Source: an uncultured Cyclobacteriaceae bacterium
Lineage (GTDB): Bacteria; Bacteroidota; Bacteroidia; Cytophagales; Cyclobacteriaceae
DNA length: 64,000 nt
Assembly (NCBI GenBank): GCA_947492745.1
Contig: CANLOE010000001.1
Span: forward strand, 141,411-205,410
Reading direction: 5' to 3'
Below are positions 36,003-43,586 of this stretch, piece after piece. Under the pieces are notes generated by a model. The model saw nothing but the letters and a program-made list of their open reading frames with translations, ran no database searches and was not told where the DNA came from. Position 1 is the first letter of the stretch. Every line of letters starts with the position of its first letter. Position numbers and translations under genes: made by a program.

Positions 36003-37097
36003 ATGAGGTATACGATTCTGATTCTTTTCATATGGAGTGTCTGTAGTGTTGCAGCACCTCTAAAGGCACAGGACATCGATAGTCTTGATATCAAGATAGG
36101 GCAAATGATACTGGTAGGGCTGAGCGGAACGGACATTCGACAGAATACAACACTGATCAGTGATATCAAAAAAGGTAAAGTGGGCGGTGTAGTGCTTTAT
36201 GAAAAGAACATCTCCCCAAAAAATACTTACCATAAACTCAAAAAACTAACTTGGTCGCTACAGCAGCAGGCACCCATTCCCTTGTTCATGAGTATCGATC
36301 AGGAAGGGGGCAAGGTGAACCGGCTCAAGGAGAAGTATGGGTTTCCCCCATCGGTAACGGCCCGTTACCTGGGACAGGTCAACAGTATGGATTCGGTCAA
36401 TTTCTATTATGAAATGATGTGTGCTACACTTTCCGGACTGGGCATCAATGTCAACTTCGCACCCGTAGTGGACCTGGCCACCAATAAGAACAATCCCATC
36501 ATCGCCAAATATGGCCGCGCTTACTCCGACAACGCCAATATCGTCACTAAACTTGCGGCAGAGGCAGTGCGTATACATCGCGACTACGGTATCGTGTCCG
36601 TACTAAAGCATTTTCCCGGACATGGCAGCTCCAGGTCCGATACACATCTGGGCATGGCCGATGTTACCCCGTACTGGATCAGTGATGAACTGATTCCCTA
36701 TAAAAAACTGATAGCACAGGGACAGGTAGATGCTATCATGACCGCACATATCGTGAACAAGCGTCTCGACGAATCAGGGCTACCGGGAACGCTCTCCAGA
36801 CCTATCATGACAGGACTGCTCCGCGATGAGCTGAAGCATCAGGGCGTTATCTTCTCTGATGATATGCAGATGCATGCCATATCGAAGCACTATGGTCTGG
36901 AAAAAGCCATTCGCCTATCTATCGATGCAGGGGTAGATGTACTTATGTTTTCCAACAATATCCCAGGGAGTAAAGAACGTACCGTAGCCAAGGTACATAG
37001 CATCATCAAGAAACTGGTACTGACGGGTGCCCTGTCGAGGGAAAGGATAGAGATTTCTTATCGAAGAATCCTGAAACTAAAAAAATCCTTCCGATAG
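36003..37097 (+). CDS. Glycoside hydrolase family 3 beta-N-acetylhexosaminidase
   Basis: 364 residues with a signal peptide (cleavage near LKAQ). The single GH3 TIM-barrel shows the substrate-binding MSIDQEGGKVNRL, the KHFPGHGSS motif (His207 region) that distinguishes NagZ-like N-acetylhexosaminidases, and the nucleophile in VIFSDDMQM (Asp286). The stand-alone barrel without a second domain is also NagZ-like, but the signal peptide places it outside the cytoplasm, unlike E. coli NagZ. It probably cleaves GlcNAc-MurNAc fragments and is co-transcribed with dacB. Confidence 0.92.
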   Translation: MRYTILILFIWSVCSVAAPLKAQDIDSLDIKIGQMILVGLSGTDIRQNTTLISDIKKGKVGGVVLYEKNISPKNTYHKLKKLTWSLQQQAPIPLFMSIDQEGGKVNRLKEKYGFPPSVTARYLGQVNSMDSVNFYYEMMCATLSGLGINVNFAPVVDLATNKNNPIIAKYGRAYSDNANIVTKLAAEAVRIHRDYGIVSVLKHFPGHGSSRSDTHLGMADVTPYWISDELIPYKKLIAQGQVDAIMTAHIVNKRLDESGLPGTLSRPIMTGLLRDELKHQGVIFSDDMQMHAISKHYGLEKAIRLSIDAGVDVLMFSNNIPGSKERTVAKVHSIIKKLVLTGALSRERIEISYRRILKLKKSFR

Positions 37098-37390
37098 GAG
37101 TAATCCGCTACAGGTGCAAATCATTGGCAACGAATCTACCTATTGGTTGCCTACTGGGTCCATGGTGTCCAAAAATCGGTTTTGGTTGTTCCTCATGCTT
37201 TCCTACAAAAGCCCAATGATAGTACCGTTTCCGTACTTTCGCATCGAAACCCTACTGAGATTTTCGAGTTTAATCATTCTTTTGTTATATTAGTAGAAGT
37301 GTGGCTTTATTGAGCATTGTTTATGCTTAAAAATTTCTATTTTTTCCTCCATTGTATTGATTTTTATTAGTTGATGGCATTTTAGCATAG

Positions 37391-37398
37391 TAGATTTG
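37391..37398 (+). promoter_or_regulatory. Possible -7 box of the 37531 gene
   Basis: TAGATTTG matches TAnnTTTG. TTG lies 17 bp upstream (37371-37373), slightly shorter than the 19 bp seen at tRNA-Phe. Confidence 0.4.
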
Positions 37399-37530
37399 TA
37401 GTTCATTATCAAATGTTTACAAGTTGCTCTTGTGCCTTGGGTATATCACCGATCTCTAAAGATCGACACAAGTAATGGGTTACTTATGTCTGCCAAGAGC
37501 GTCTATCAAGGTAAAGATTTAGTATTCACT

Positions 37531-38142
37531 ATGGCTTTTAATTTATTGAAAAAAAAATCGCCGGAAGATATTTTTTGGGAGTGGTTCGCACAACGGGCGG
37601 AGCACTATTATAACTCGGCCACGAATGGAGATGAGCTTTTTGCTGCTTTGTACCAACAGCTGGGCAAAATAGACGAGCATCTTATTTTTGAGTTCGGTCC
37701 TATCAACGAACTAGAGGAGCGGGAGATGGTCATTTCCGCCAATGGTGTAAAAGAGATTTTCCCCAAGGTCACGGCCTTGATAGAAAAGGCACCGGACTTG
37801 GCCAAGTGGAAGTTCATTGCTTTCCGTCAGCGTCTGCCCGAACTGGAGCAGGTCATGTACAACGATATCCATATTTACTATGACGATGTCTACTTCCGCT
37901 TTGCCAAGGATTTCGGTAAGATAGGTCTCGAAGTACACATGAGAGGCTATGATAGCAATAATCCCGATCATGACACCCTCACCTATATACTACTCGATCA
38001 GGTGCTGGGAGAGTATGATACCGAAATGAAACTGAGCCGTGTGGAAGTCACCGCATTGGACCCTGAGGATATCGACAGCCTGTTTCCCCTGAAAGAACTT
38101 CCCATAATCGTTGATAACTATATCAAAGAGTTTCACAACTGA
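37531..38142 (+). CDS. Conserved protein of unknown function
   Basis: 203 residues from ATG 37531; the frame is open to 37432, but the extra residues look non-coding. It starts MAFNLLKKKSPEDIFWEWF and continues with an acidic, evenly structured sequence (KIDEHLIFEFGPI, EREMVISANGVKEIFP, WKFIAFRQRLPEL, FLPLKELP-type end). I know homologues of this pattern in Bacteroidota only as uncharacterised cytoplasmic proteins. No catalytic motif is visible. A possible promoter lies about 130 bp upstream. Confidence 0.75.
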   Translation: MAFNLLKKKSPEDIFWEWFAQRAEHYYNSATNGDELFAALYQQLGKIDEHLIFEFGPINELEEREMVISANGVKEIFPKVTALIEKAPDLAKWKFIAFRQRLPELEQVMYNDIHIYYDDVYFRFAKDFGKIGLEVHMRGYDSNNPDHDTLTYILLDQVLGEYDTEMKLSRVEVTALDPEDIDSLFPLKELPIIVDNYIKEFHN

Positions 38143-38210
38143 TCATGATGGATATCGCACTTTGGCAAAGTCACTCAAAAAAAGACTTGGAAGGGCCAAA
38201 AACCTTTAAA

Positions 38211-38377
38211 CCCAAATCGATCGATAGGATTTCGTCATGAGAACATAAAGTACACTGAAATCAGTGGTTTAGGTGAGGGGGCTTTTGTATCACTAAGGTG
38301 ACGCACCTACGTAGTGTAAAACCGCTGATCTTGAAACAATTTATGTTCGGAACAGGAAGGCTATTGACCATTTTGGG
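38211..38377 (-). repeat. Family E palindromic element
   Basis: 167 bp, CCCAAATCGATCGATAGG to CTATTGACCATTTTGGG. Flanks TTAAA and TTAAT differ at one base. Confidence 0.82.
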
Positions 38378-38511
38378 TTAATTTCGCTATAAAGTAAAAA
38401 GCATTGACCTCTTTGATAGGTGCGTAATATCCTTGATAGATAACTTCCTGAAAGGTTGGGGCCTACTACAAACTTATATTTTAGATGTCGCATTTCTTGC
38501 TGTTCATTTTA

Positions 38512-38670
38512 TACCAACTTAGCTTTTAAAATCGCCTATCTTTCTGTTTATTTTGCTTCACTCTGCGTGGACAATCCTCGGGATAGCACTGCTATCCCTG
38601 CGGGTCTCGCCTTGATTGATACTAAAATGACCCGCGCAATCTTATGCGACATTGGAAACCCAAATTTGTA
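38512..38670 (-). repeat. Family A MITE-like element, preceded by an A fragment
   Basis: 159 bp, TACCAACTTAGC to CCAAATTTGTA. The flanks are TTA and TGA, so the duplication is imperfect, the only full copy where this is so. The preceding 45 bp (38467-38511) are the diverged end of another A copy. Confidence 0.8.
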
Positions 38671-38713
38671 TGACTGATTTTTTATAATTTAGGCTGAAAC
38701 CATTCTGCCCGTA

Positions 38714-39335
38714 ATGCCCAAGAACAAATCGATACCTACAGGTCTGCACAAAGCGAAGTCCAGAGCACATCAACTTCATTCAGACCCAAAAAAAGTCAAA
38801 TGGATTATTTTTTCGGACCTGCATCGGGGATTCGCGATGGAGCAGACGACTTCCTCATCTGTGAAGATACTTATCTCAATGCACTAAACCCGAATCATGC
38901 ATTGGAAAATCTACTACAGATCTAAATAGCTGCAAACCGGTCGTTGCACTAAGCTAAGCTTTTTGAATTCACCATAGCGGTGCTATGCTAAACCCAATAA
39001 AACTTCCTGATTTATTGCTATTTAAATCCTCGTTACGAAGTCCCTACGCATGATCCGGGTTAAAAAACCAAGGAAACAGCCAAGCTCTGCAAGCACGGGA
39101 GATCCAGCGGCTACTGGAGAACATCGACGATAGTGCTACTTCACTGGACATCGAGGAAGAACATAAGCGGCCCTGTTATTTCAATACAGGCTGTTGTTCT
39201 TTTTCGGATGGCGACATCACAGGGGTCGAAATCTCCGATGGGAAAATTGCACTGGTCAGATGGAAAAAAGGCAAAAACAAAAAAACCATTCTAGAACCGG
39301 AAGACTTAAAGCTACTCTTGCACAAGCTGAGCTGA
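38714..39335 (+). pseudogene. Broken metallophosphoesterase gene carrying a family D insertion
   Basis: The N-terminus reads from ATG 38714 into WIIFSDLHRG, the first metal motif of calcineurin-like phosphoesterases. A G is missing from the run at 38826-38829: adding one G continues the protein as IRDGADDFLICEDTYLNAL. A family D element then sits at 38889-39059. After it the frame resumes as LQAREIQRLLENIDD and ends with PCYFNTGCCSFSDGDITG and LLLHKLS, stop at 39333. The central catalytic part (probably more than 200 residues) is gone. Family assignment rests on the SDLH motif and the typical tail. Confidence 0.82.
38889..39059 (+). repeat. Family D element inside the metallophosphoesterase pseudogene
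   Basis: 171 bp, CCCGAATCATGCATTGG to GCATGATCCGGG. Flanks CTAAA and TTAAA differ at one base. Confidence 0.82.
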
Positions 39336-39404
39336 TAATTTCATAGGGGTCCAACATAGCCACTGATTTATGCGCCGGACCGAGCTTCCGGACATGAGCC
39401 TTCT

Positions 39405-39869
39405 TTACCTTCTGAACTTGATGGGTTCATGATGGTCTACGGCCACTCGAAAGGGGACCCCACGAAAACTGGCCTTGATATAGCCTTCATAGTGCGTATC
39501 GAATTGTTTCCCGCTCAAGAAACCGAATATATTGTTCAAGAGACCCGCATCTTTGATATTGAACTTTACCTCAAGTGGAACGGAAAACTCGGCCAAAGGT
39601 GGGATTCTAACGTTTTTTTCCTGATTGACTTTGGCAATTTTCTTCCCTTCCAGGGATACATCGATGTCCACGCCCCTGAGCTTCATGCCCACAGTATTGG
39701 GATTGAAAAAATAAGCATTTGCTTTCATATAGGCATTCGTCCCTTCCACCTTGGTCAGAGTTACATCACGAATATCCTTGAACTCGATATCTTTGTCCGG
39801 TCGGGTACAGGAGACCCCGGTAATAAGGAGTAGAAATAAAAGAAAGGTATAGAGACGGTACTTCATCAT
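39405..39869 (-). CDS. LEA type 2 family lipoprotein
   Basis: 154 residues. A lipoprotein signal ends ITGVSC (Cys21). The rest is a single beta-sandwich LEA_2-like domain: TKVEGTNAYMKANAYFFNPN, GMKLRGVDIDVSLEGKKIAKV and LAEFSVPLEVKFNI, the usual conserved strand pattern. Such lipoproteins are common in Bacteroidota; the function is unknown. Monocistronic, with a partial family G repeat directly upstream. Confidence 0.87.
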   Translation of the reverse strand: MMKYRLYTFLLFLLLITGVSCTRPDKDIEFKDIRDVTLTKVEGTNAYMKANAYFFNPNTVGMKLRGVDIDVSLEGKKIAKVNQEKNVRIPPLAEFSVPLEVKFNIKDAGLLNNIFGFLSGKQFDTHYEGYIKASFRGVPFRVAVDHHEPIKFRR

Positions 39870-39875
39870 ACAATT

Positions 39876-39905
39876 ATACTCAAGAAAAGTGAAATGAGAA
39901 ACCTG
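39876..39905 (+). repeat. Family G left-end fragment
   Basis: ATACTCAAGAAAAGTGAAATG matches the family G left end; the right end is not found. Confidence 0.45.
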
Positions 39906-39988
39906 ATGAGTCCATCAATTCTGTGAACACAGGTGTCGTATCGGTCTGATGGGAGTATGGAGACTGCCCTGACTGTATTTTTCCCTAT

Positions 39989-40988
39989 CTACCCCTTGGA
40001 AAATGTGCCGGTATCTATGTTGGGAATGACCTTCGGTGCATTCTTATAATACAACTTCCACAGCACCTCACCGCTGAGGCCGAGACCGTACACCTTCCAG
40101 TAGGCATGGTACTTTTTATAATCCCAAAACAATCAATAGTCTTCCTATTCCGAACATAAATGGCCTCAAGATCAGCAGTTTTATGCTGCGCAGGTTTTAC
40201 ACCTTAGTGATACAAAAGCCCCCTCACCCAAACCACTGATTTCAGTGTACTTTATGCCCTCATCACAAAATCCTATTGATCATTTTGGGATAATAGGGGA
40301 AGTATTCGTCTTCGGTCTCCAATACCCTAAAATAGGTGGAGTACTGTTCGGGCTTCCATAAATCTTTACCGAACATGACCCTATCCTGGTATTTGGTCAG
40401 AAATAGGCCCGCCATTTTCGGCTACCGGCCCAGCTCTGCGATGACAGTACCTATCTCGGTATACATATTGGGCATTTCATCGAGTAGTTCGCCGAGCTTT
40501 TGTAGATTGTTTGCATACCGGCCTAGATGCGTATTGATGAACTTGGTGTCCTTATACTTTCCGAACACCCGATGCTGTTCATCGATAATCTGCTGCCAAG
40601 GTGCAGGATCGGTATCGGTTCGTTTTCTGTTCGGTCGGACCTTTAAACGCTCGTTATGCTCATCGTGGTCATCCCAGAAGGGAGTGGGGTCGGCGGCATG
40701 CATGAGTACAAGCATACCCAATTCTCCACACTTTGTCCATATTCTCCCCAATCGAGAGTCGTCTATCGGTACTCTGTTTCCTATATTGTCCTTGACACGC
40801 AGCCCTAGACTTTTATAAATTTTGAGACCGTTGGCACCGTTCCTTGCATCTTCTTCCAGCTGCCTCAGGGCATTTTCCTCCCAGTCCGTTTCTCCGATAC
40901 CTGCAAAAGATATGTCCGTGAACAGAATGAATCTTTTGGGGTAATGGCTTGTAGTAAATAAGGGTAAGTGCGATTCGGTAGTATCCCA
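39989..40988 (-). pseudogene. Broken amidohydrolase gene carrying a family E insertion
   Basis: Read on the minus strand, the frame gives HYPKRFILFTDISFAGIGE, LKIYKSLGLRVKDN, MLVLMHAADPTPFWDD (metal-site His region), FINTHLGRYANN and YQDRVMFGKDLW, as in TIM-barrel amidohydrolases. Three lesions are visible: no start codon and a TGA at 40989-40991, a TAG at 40422-40424 where relatives have Gln or another residue after ELGR, and a family E element at 40133-40289. The element falls between EYFPYY and KKYHAYWK; deleting it with one ATAAT copy restores an uninterrupted frame to the natural C-terminus IPNIDTGTFSKG. Confidence 0.85.
40133..40289 (+). repeat. Family E element inserted in a coding sequence
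   Basis: 157 bp, CCCAAAACAATCAATAG to TTGATCATTTTGGG. Exact ATAAT duplication at 40128-40132 and 40290-40294. Confidence 0.9.
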
Positions 40989-41147
40989 TCATCCATAGTA
41001 TAGATGATGTATACACTACTCCCTGCGCTATTGAGCCTCTTTTGTTTTCGAAGGACATTTCATTCCGGCACACTTATTGTAAATCTACCATTGAACTTCA
41101 TCACTATACAAAACAACTCTCGCTTCTCAGCGTGCCAATATATATCT

Positions 41148-41179
41148 GAGGTCATCCAACAAGGATGGCCTCTTTTTTT
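41148..41179 (+). terminator. Rho-independent terminator without an obvious gene
   Basis: A 10-bp stem GAGGTCATCC / GGATGGCCTC with a 5-nt loop AACAA, followed by seven T on the plus strand. No plus-strand coding gene lies upstream within about 1.2 kb. Confidence 0.75.
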
Positions 41180-41218
41180 ATCCCCTATTCTGCCTCGGCA
41201 CTTTATCATGAGGACTTA

Positions 41219-41372
41219 TACAAATTTGGGTTTCAACTGTCGTATAAGATTGCGCGGGTCATTTTAGTATCAATCGAGGCGAGAACCGCAGGGATAGCAG
41301 CGCTATGGTAAATTCGAAAACACATTCAGCCCAAAATGACCAATAGCCTTCCTATTCCGAACATAAATTGTA
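41219..41372 (+). repeat. Mosaic of family A, C and E fragments
   Basis: The A left half ends at its central palindrome (GCAGCGCTATG), continues as a C fragment (GGTAAATTCGAAAACACATTCAG), then as an E half starting CCCAAAATGACCAATAGCC. Confidence 0.6.
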
Positions 41373-41479
41373 CTGATTTCAGCTATTTTTAAGGCCCCAA
41401 TAGGTTTTCAAACCGAAGGTTCATGAACACCGATGAGATAAAACCGGACAGTGAACTAGATCACAGAGTCCGGATTCAA

Positions 41480-41607
41480 CCCGGATTATGTATCAAACCT
41501 TAGTTATGAGGGTTTAAAAAGCAATAAATCAGGGCGTTTTATCGGATTCACTTTACTGATTTTCAGCTATTTAAGACCGCAATAGAAGGGCTAATGCATG
41601 ATGCGGG
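41480..41607 (+). repeat. Family F palindromic element
   Basis: 128 bp, CCCGGATTATG to GCATGATGCGGG. Exact TTCAA duplication at 41475-41479 and 41608-41612. Confidence 0.85.
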
Positions 41608-41933
41608 TTCAACTATAATTTCTGTCGGAGCGGTCGCTAATTGTCTCGTGGGTGTCCCAATGCCGACAGCTGCTATCGCCCATTCTGCCTATTCTTGTAA
41701 TTCCCATTTTACAGAAAATAATATGCCTATACGCGCTTTTTATGCATCATGGGCGCGTCGTGCAAGATAATAGCAGTATATTTCGGTCTTAAAACTTTCG
41801 TTTCACTCAGTACGGCCCTGAAGGCCTCCCGGCATCCGAACTATCATGAGAAAGGGGACAGTGCCTACACGGACATAGCGGTAGGTTCGGCATGAACTGA
41901 GACAGTATCAATCAAACTTAATCAATTGTATTT

Positions 41934-42905
41934 ATGGAGTCTTATTTGGAAACCACTAAGAATGTATACAAAGCAGCAGCAGAACAGCCCGATGTAGGAT
42001 TATGCTGCACCACAACCCCCATCTGGCAACTCCCCGGTCTGGACATCCCCAAGATAATGCAGGAAATGAATTATGGTTGTGGCAGTACGGTCAATCCTCG
42101 CGATCTGGTCAATGATCCCACCATATTGTATGTCGGTGTCGGTGGTGGTATGGAATTATTGCAATTCGCTTACTTCAGCCGTAAAAAAGGGGGGGTAGTC
42201 GGTGTGGATGTGGTAGACGAAATGCTAACAGCTAGCCGAGAAAATTTTAAAGTCGCGGAAGCGCAGAACTCTTGGTTCAATAGCGACTTCGTTACCCTGA
42301 AACAAGGCGATGCACTGGACCTGCCCGTAGAGGACAATAGCATCGATGTAGCAGCACAGAACTGTCTCTTCAACATCTTTAAGAAGGAAGAACTGAAAAA
42401 AGCCCTACAGGAAATGTACCGCGTACTCAAACCCCACGGCCGATTGGTACTTTCCGACCCTATCTGTGAGCAGGACATGCCCCAACAGCTCAAAGACGAC
42501 GAACGTCTGCGTGCCTTATGCCTCAGTGGCGCTTTACCTTTACAGGAATATATCAAAATGATTACCGATATCGGATTCGGTACGGTAGAAGTCCGGGCCA
42601 AAAGACCTTATCGTATACTGGCACCTTCCGCTTATGATACCCAAGAGCAGATCTATATCGAAAGTGTCGAAGTATGCGCCATCAAAGACCCCATGCCAGA
42701 TGACGGACCTTGTGTGTTCACTGGGAAAACCGCTATCTATTTTGGCCAGGAAGAGTACTTTGATGACCAAAAAGGACATGTGCTGATGCCCAACCAACCT
42801 TTGGCCGTATGTGATAAGACTGCCGGTGCCCTTGGCGACCTGGGCAAAGAGGATATCTATATTTCCGAGTCTACTTATTTTTACGATGGAGGCGGTTGCT
42901 GCTAA
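41934..42905 (+). CDS. arsM: Arsenite S-adenosylmethyltransferase, arsenosugar type
   Basis: 323 residues. The N-terminus SYLETTKNVYKAAAEQPDVG and LCCTTTPIWQLPG is that of the ArsM branch linked to arsenosugar synthesis. The SAM-binding Rossmann core reads ILYVGVGGGMELL and VVGVDVVDEML. The arsenic-binding cysteines are in place: Cys49 (NYGCGS), Cys144 (QNCLFN) and Cys196 (ALCLSGA). The C-terminal domain ends GGGCC. It methylates As(III) stepwise. No radical-SAM arsS and no ars operon genes are adjacent, so the arsenosugar link is inference from subfamily. Confidence 0.9.
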   Translation: MESYLETTKNVYKAAAEQPDVGLCCTTTPIWQLPGLDIPKIMQEMNYGCGSTVNPRDLVNDPTILYVGVGGGMELLQFAYFSRKKGGVVGVDVVDEMLTASRENFKVAEAQNSWFNSDFVTLKQGDALDLPVEDNSIDVAAQNCLFNIFKKEELKKALQEMYRVLKPHGRLVLSDPICEQDMPQQLKDDERLRALCLSGALPLQEYIKMITDIGFGTVEVRAKRPYRILAPSAYDTQEQIYIESVEVCAIKDPMPDDGPCVFTGKTAIYFGQEEYFDDQKGHVLMPNQPLAVCDKTAGALGDLGKEDIYISESTYFYDGGGCC

Positions 42906-42916
42906 AGTTTGTAGAT

Positions 42917-42958
42917 AGGAATAATGGGCAAAGCAGGTACGGCTTTTGCCCATTATTC
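42917..42958. terminator. Bidirectional terminator hairpin between convergent genes
   Basis: A stem of at least 15 bp, GGAATAATGGGCAAA / TTTGCCCATTATTCC, with a GC-rich loop, lies just after the arsM stop and before the end of the SH3-like gene. There is no long T-tract. Confidence 0.6.
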
Positions 42959-42968
42959 CTGAGTCTAT

Positions 42969-43232
42969 CTAGTACAGCGCTTGGCTGGACAGCCATCCTT
43001 GTATTTTATGCCCTTCCTTATCGATGTGCATGGCATATACCCACTCCCAACGCTTTTGTAGAATAATCAGTCTGTCACCCTCTACTACCCAATTCTCCAA
43101 AGGCTTACCTACTCCCGCATAGCGGTAGAACTGTGTCTTTGTCTTTTTTACAACTCCTATGTTGAACTCACTTTTGATCAATATCATTTTTGGTATATCT
43201 ACAGTACACAGAATAAGTACCAAAACTTTCAT
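42969..43232 (-). CDS. Small SH3-like domain protein
   Basis: Up to 87 residues, with an N-terminal hydrophobic stretch (MKVLVLILCTVDIPKMILI) that could be a short signal or may reflect a wrong start. The body reads KTKTQFYRYAG, NWVVEGDRLIILQKRWEWVYAM and IQGWLSSQALY, the strand order and ending of bacterial SH3 domains. Function unknown; it may be the remnant of a larger secreted protein. Confidence 0.5.
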   Translation of the reverse strand: MKVLVLILCTVDIPKMILIKSEFNIGVVKKTKTQFYRYAGVGKPLENWVVEGDRLIILQKRWEWVYAMHIDKEGHKIQGWLSSQALY

Positions 43233-43586
43233 TTTGCGAACAAAAGCTTTGTAAAAGATTCGAAAACCACGAGAGAATCCATACTAGATCTTGATGAAAA
43301 TCGCCCCATGATCGCAGCACATTTATCTTGAATTGATTTCGCTTATCTAAGTACAATTTTTTGACAATCAGTGGATAATGATGCATTATACCTCTTCCTT
43401 ATAAAGAAGTATGCTTCTGAGCTAAGAATGTGACGCGCAACGAAAAAAATCACAAACTTTTTTTCGTTGCTTTTCGGTGGCAAGGCATCTTGGCCTTCGG
43501 TAATCAAGCAGTTATCGGCCGTGCCTTACCAAAGCCTAAAATGGGTTAAAACAGACAAAATGGTGAGCCAGTGGCATGTTCAGGGT
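43233..43586. other. Intergenic stretch
   Basis: I see no gene, repeat family member or terminator here. Confidence 0.4.

Larger units (their letters stand above)
38143..38713. other. Intergenic stretch with E and A repeats
   Basis: An E element (38211-38377), an A half-element (38467-38511) and a complete A element (38512-38670) fill most of it. The tandem A half plus full copy is unusual. Confidence 0.6.
40989..41933. other. Intergenic stretch with terminator and mosaic repeats
   Basis: 41148-41179 is an isolated terminator, 41219-41372 a mosaic of A, C and E pieces, and 41480-41607 a complete F element. 41615-41933 upstream of arsM shows no recognisable element or clear promoter. Confidence 0.5.

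Noticed and set aside
1133..38670. Family A as REP/RAYT-type extragenic palindromes
   Set aside because: REP elements are about 20-40 bp and are not flanked by fixed duplications; no RAYT transposase is present. The 3-bp TAA duplication points to a cut-and-paste element.
38143..41400. A genomic island or prophage remnant
   Set aside because: Although pseudogenes and repeats cluster here, there is no integrase, attachment repeat, phage gene or compositional break that I can see; ordinary gene decay with element insertion explains it.
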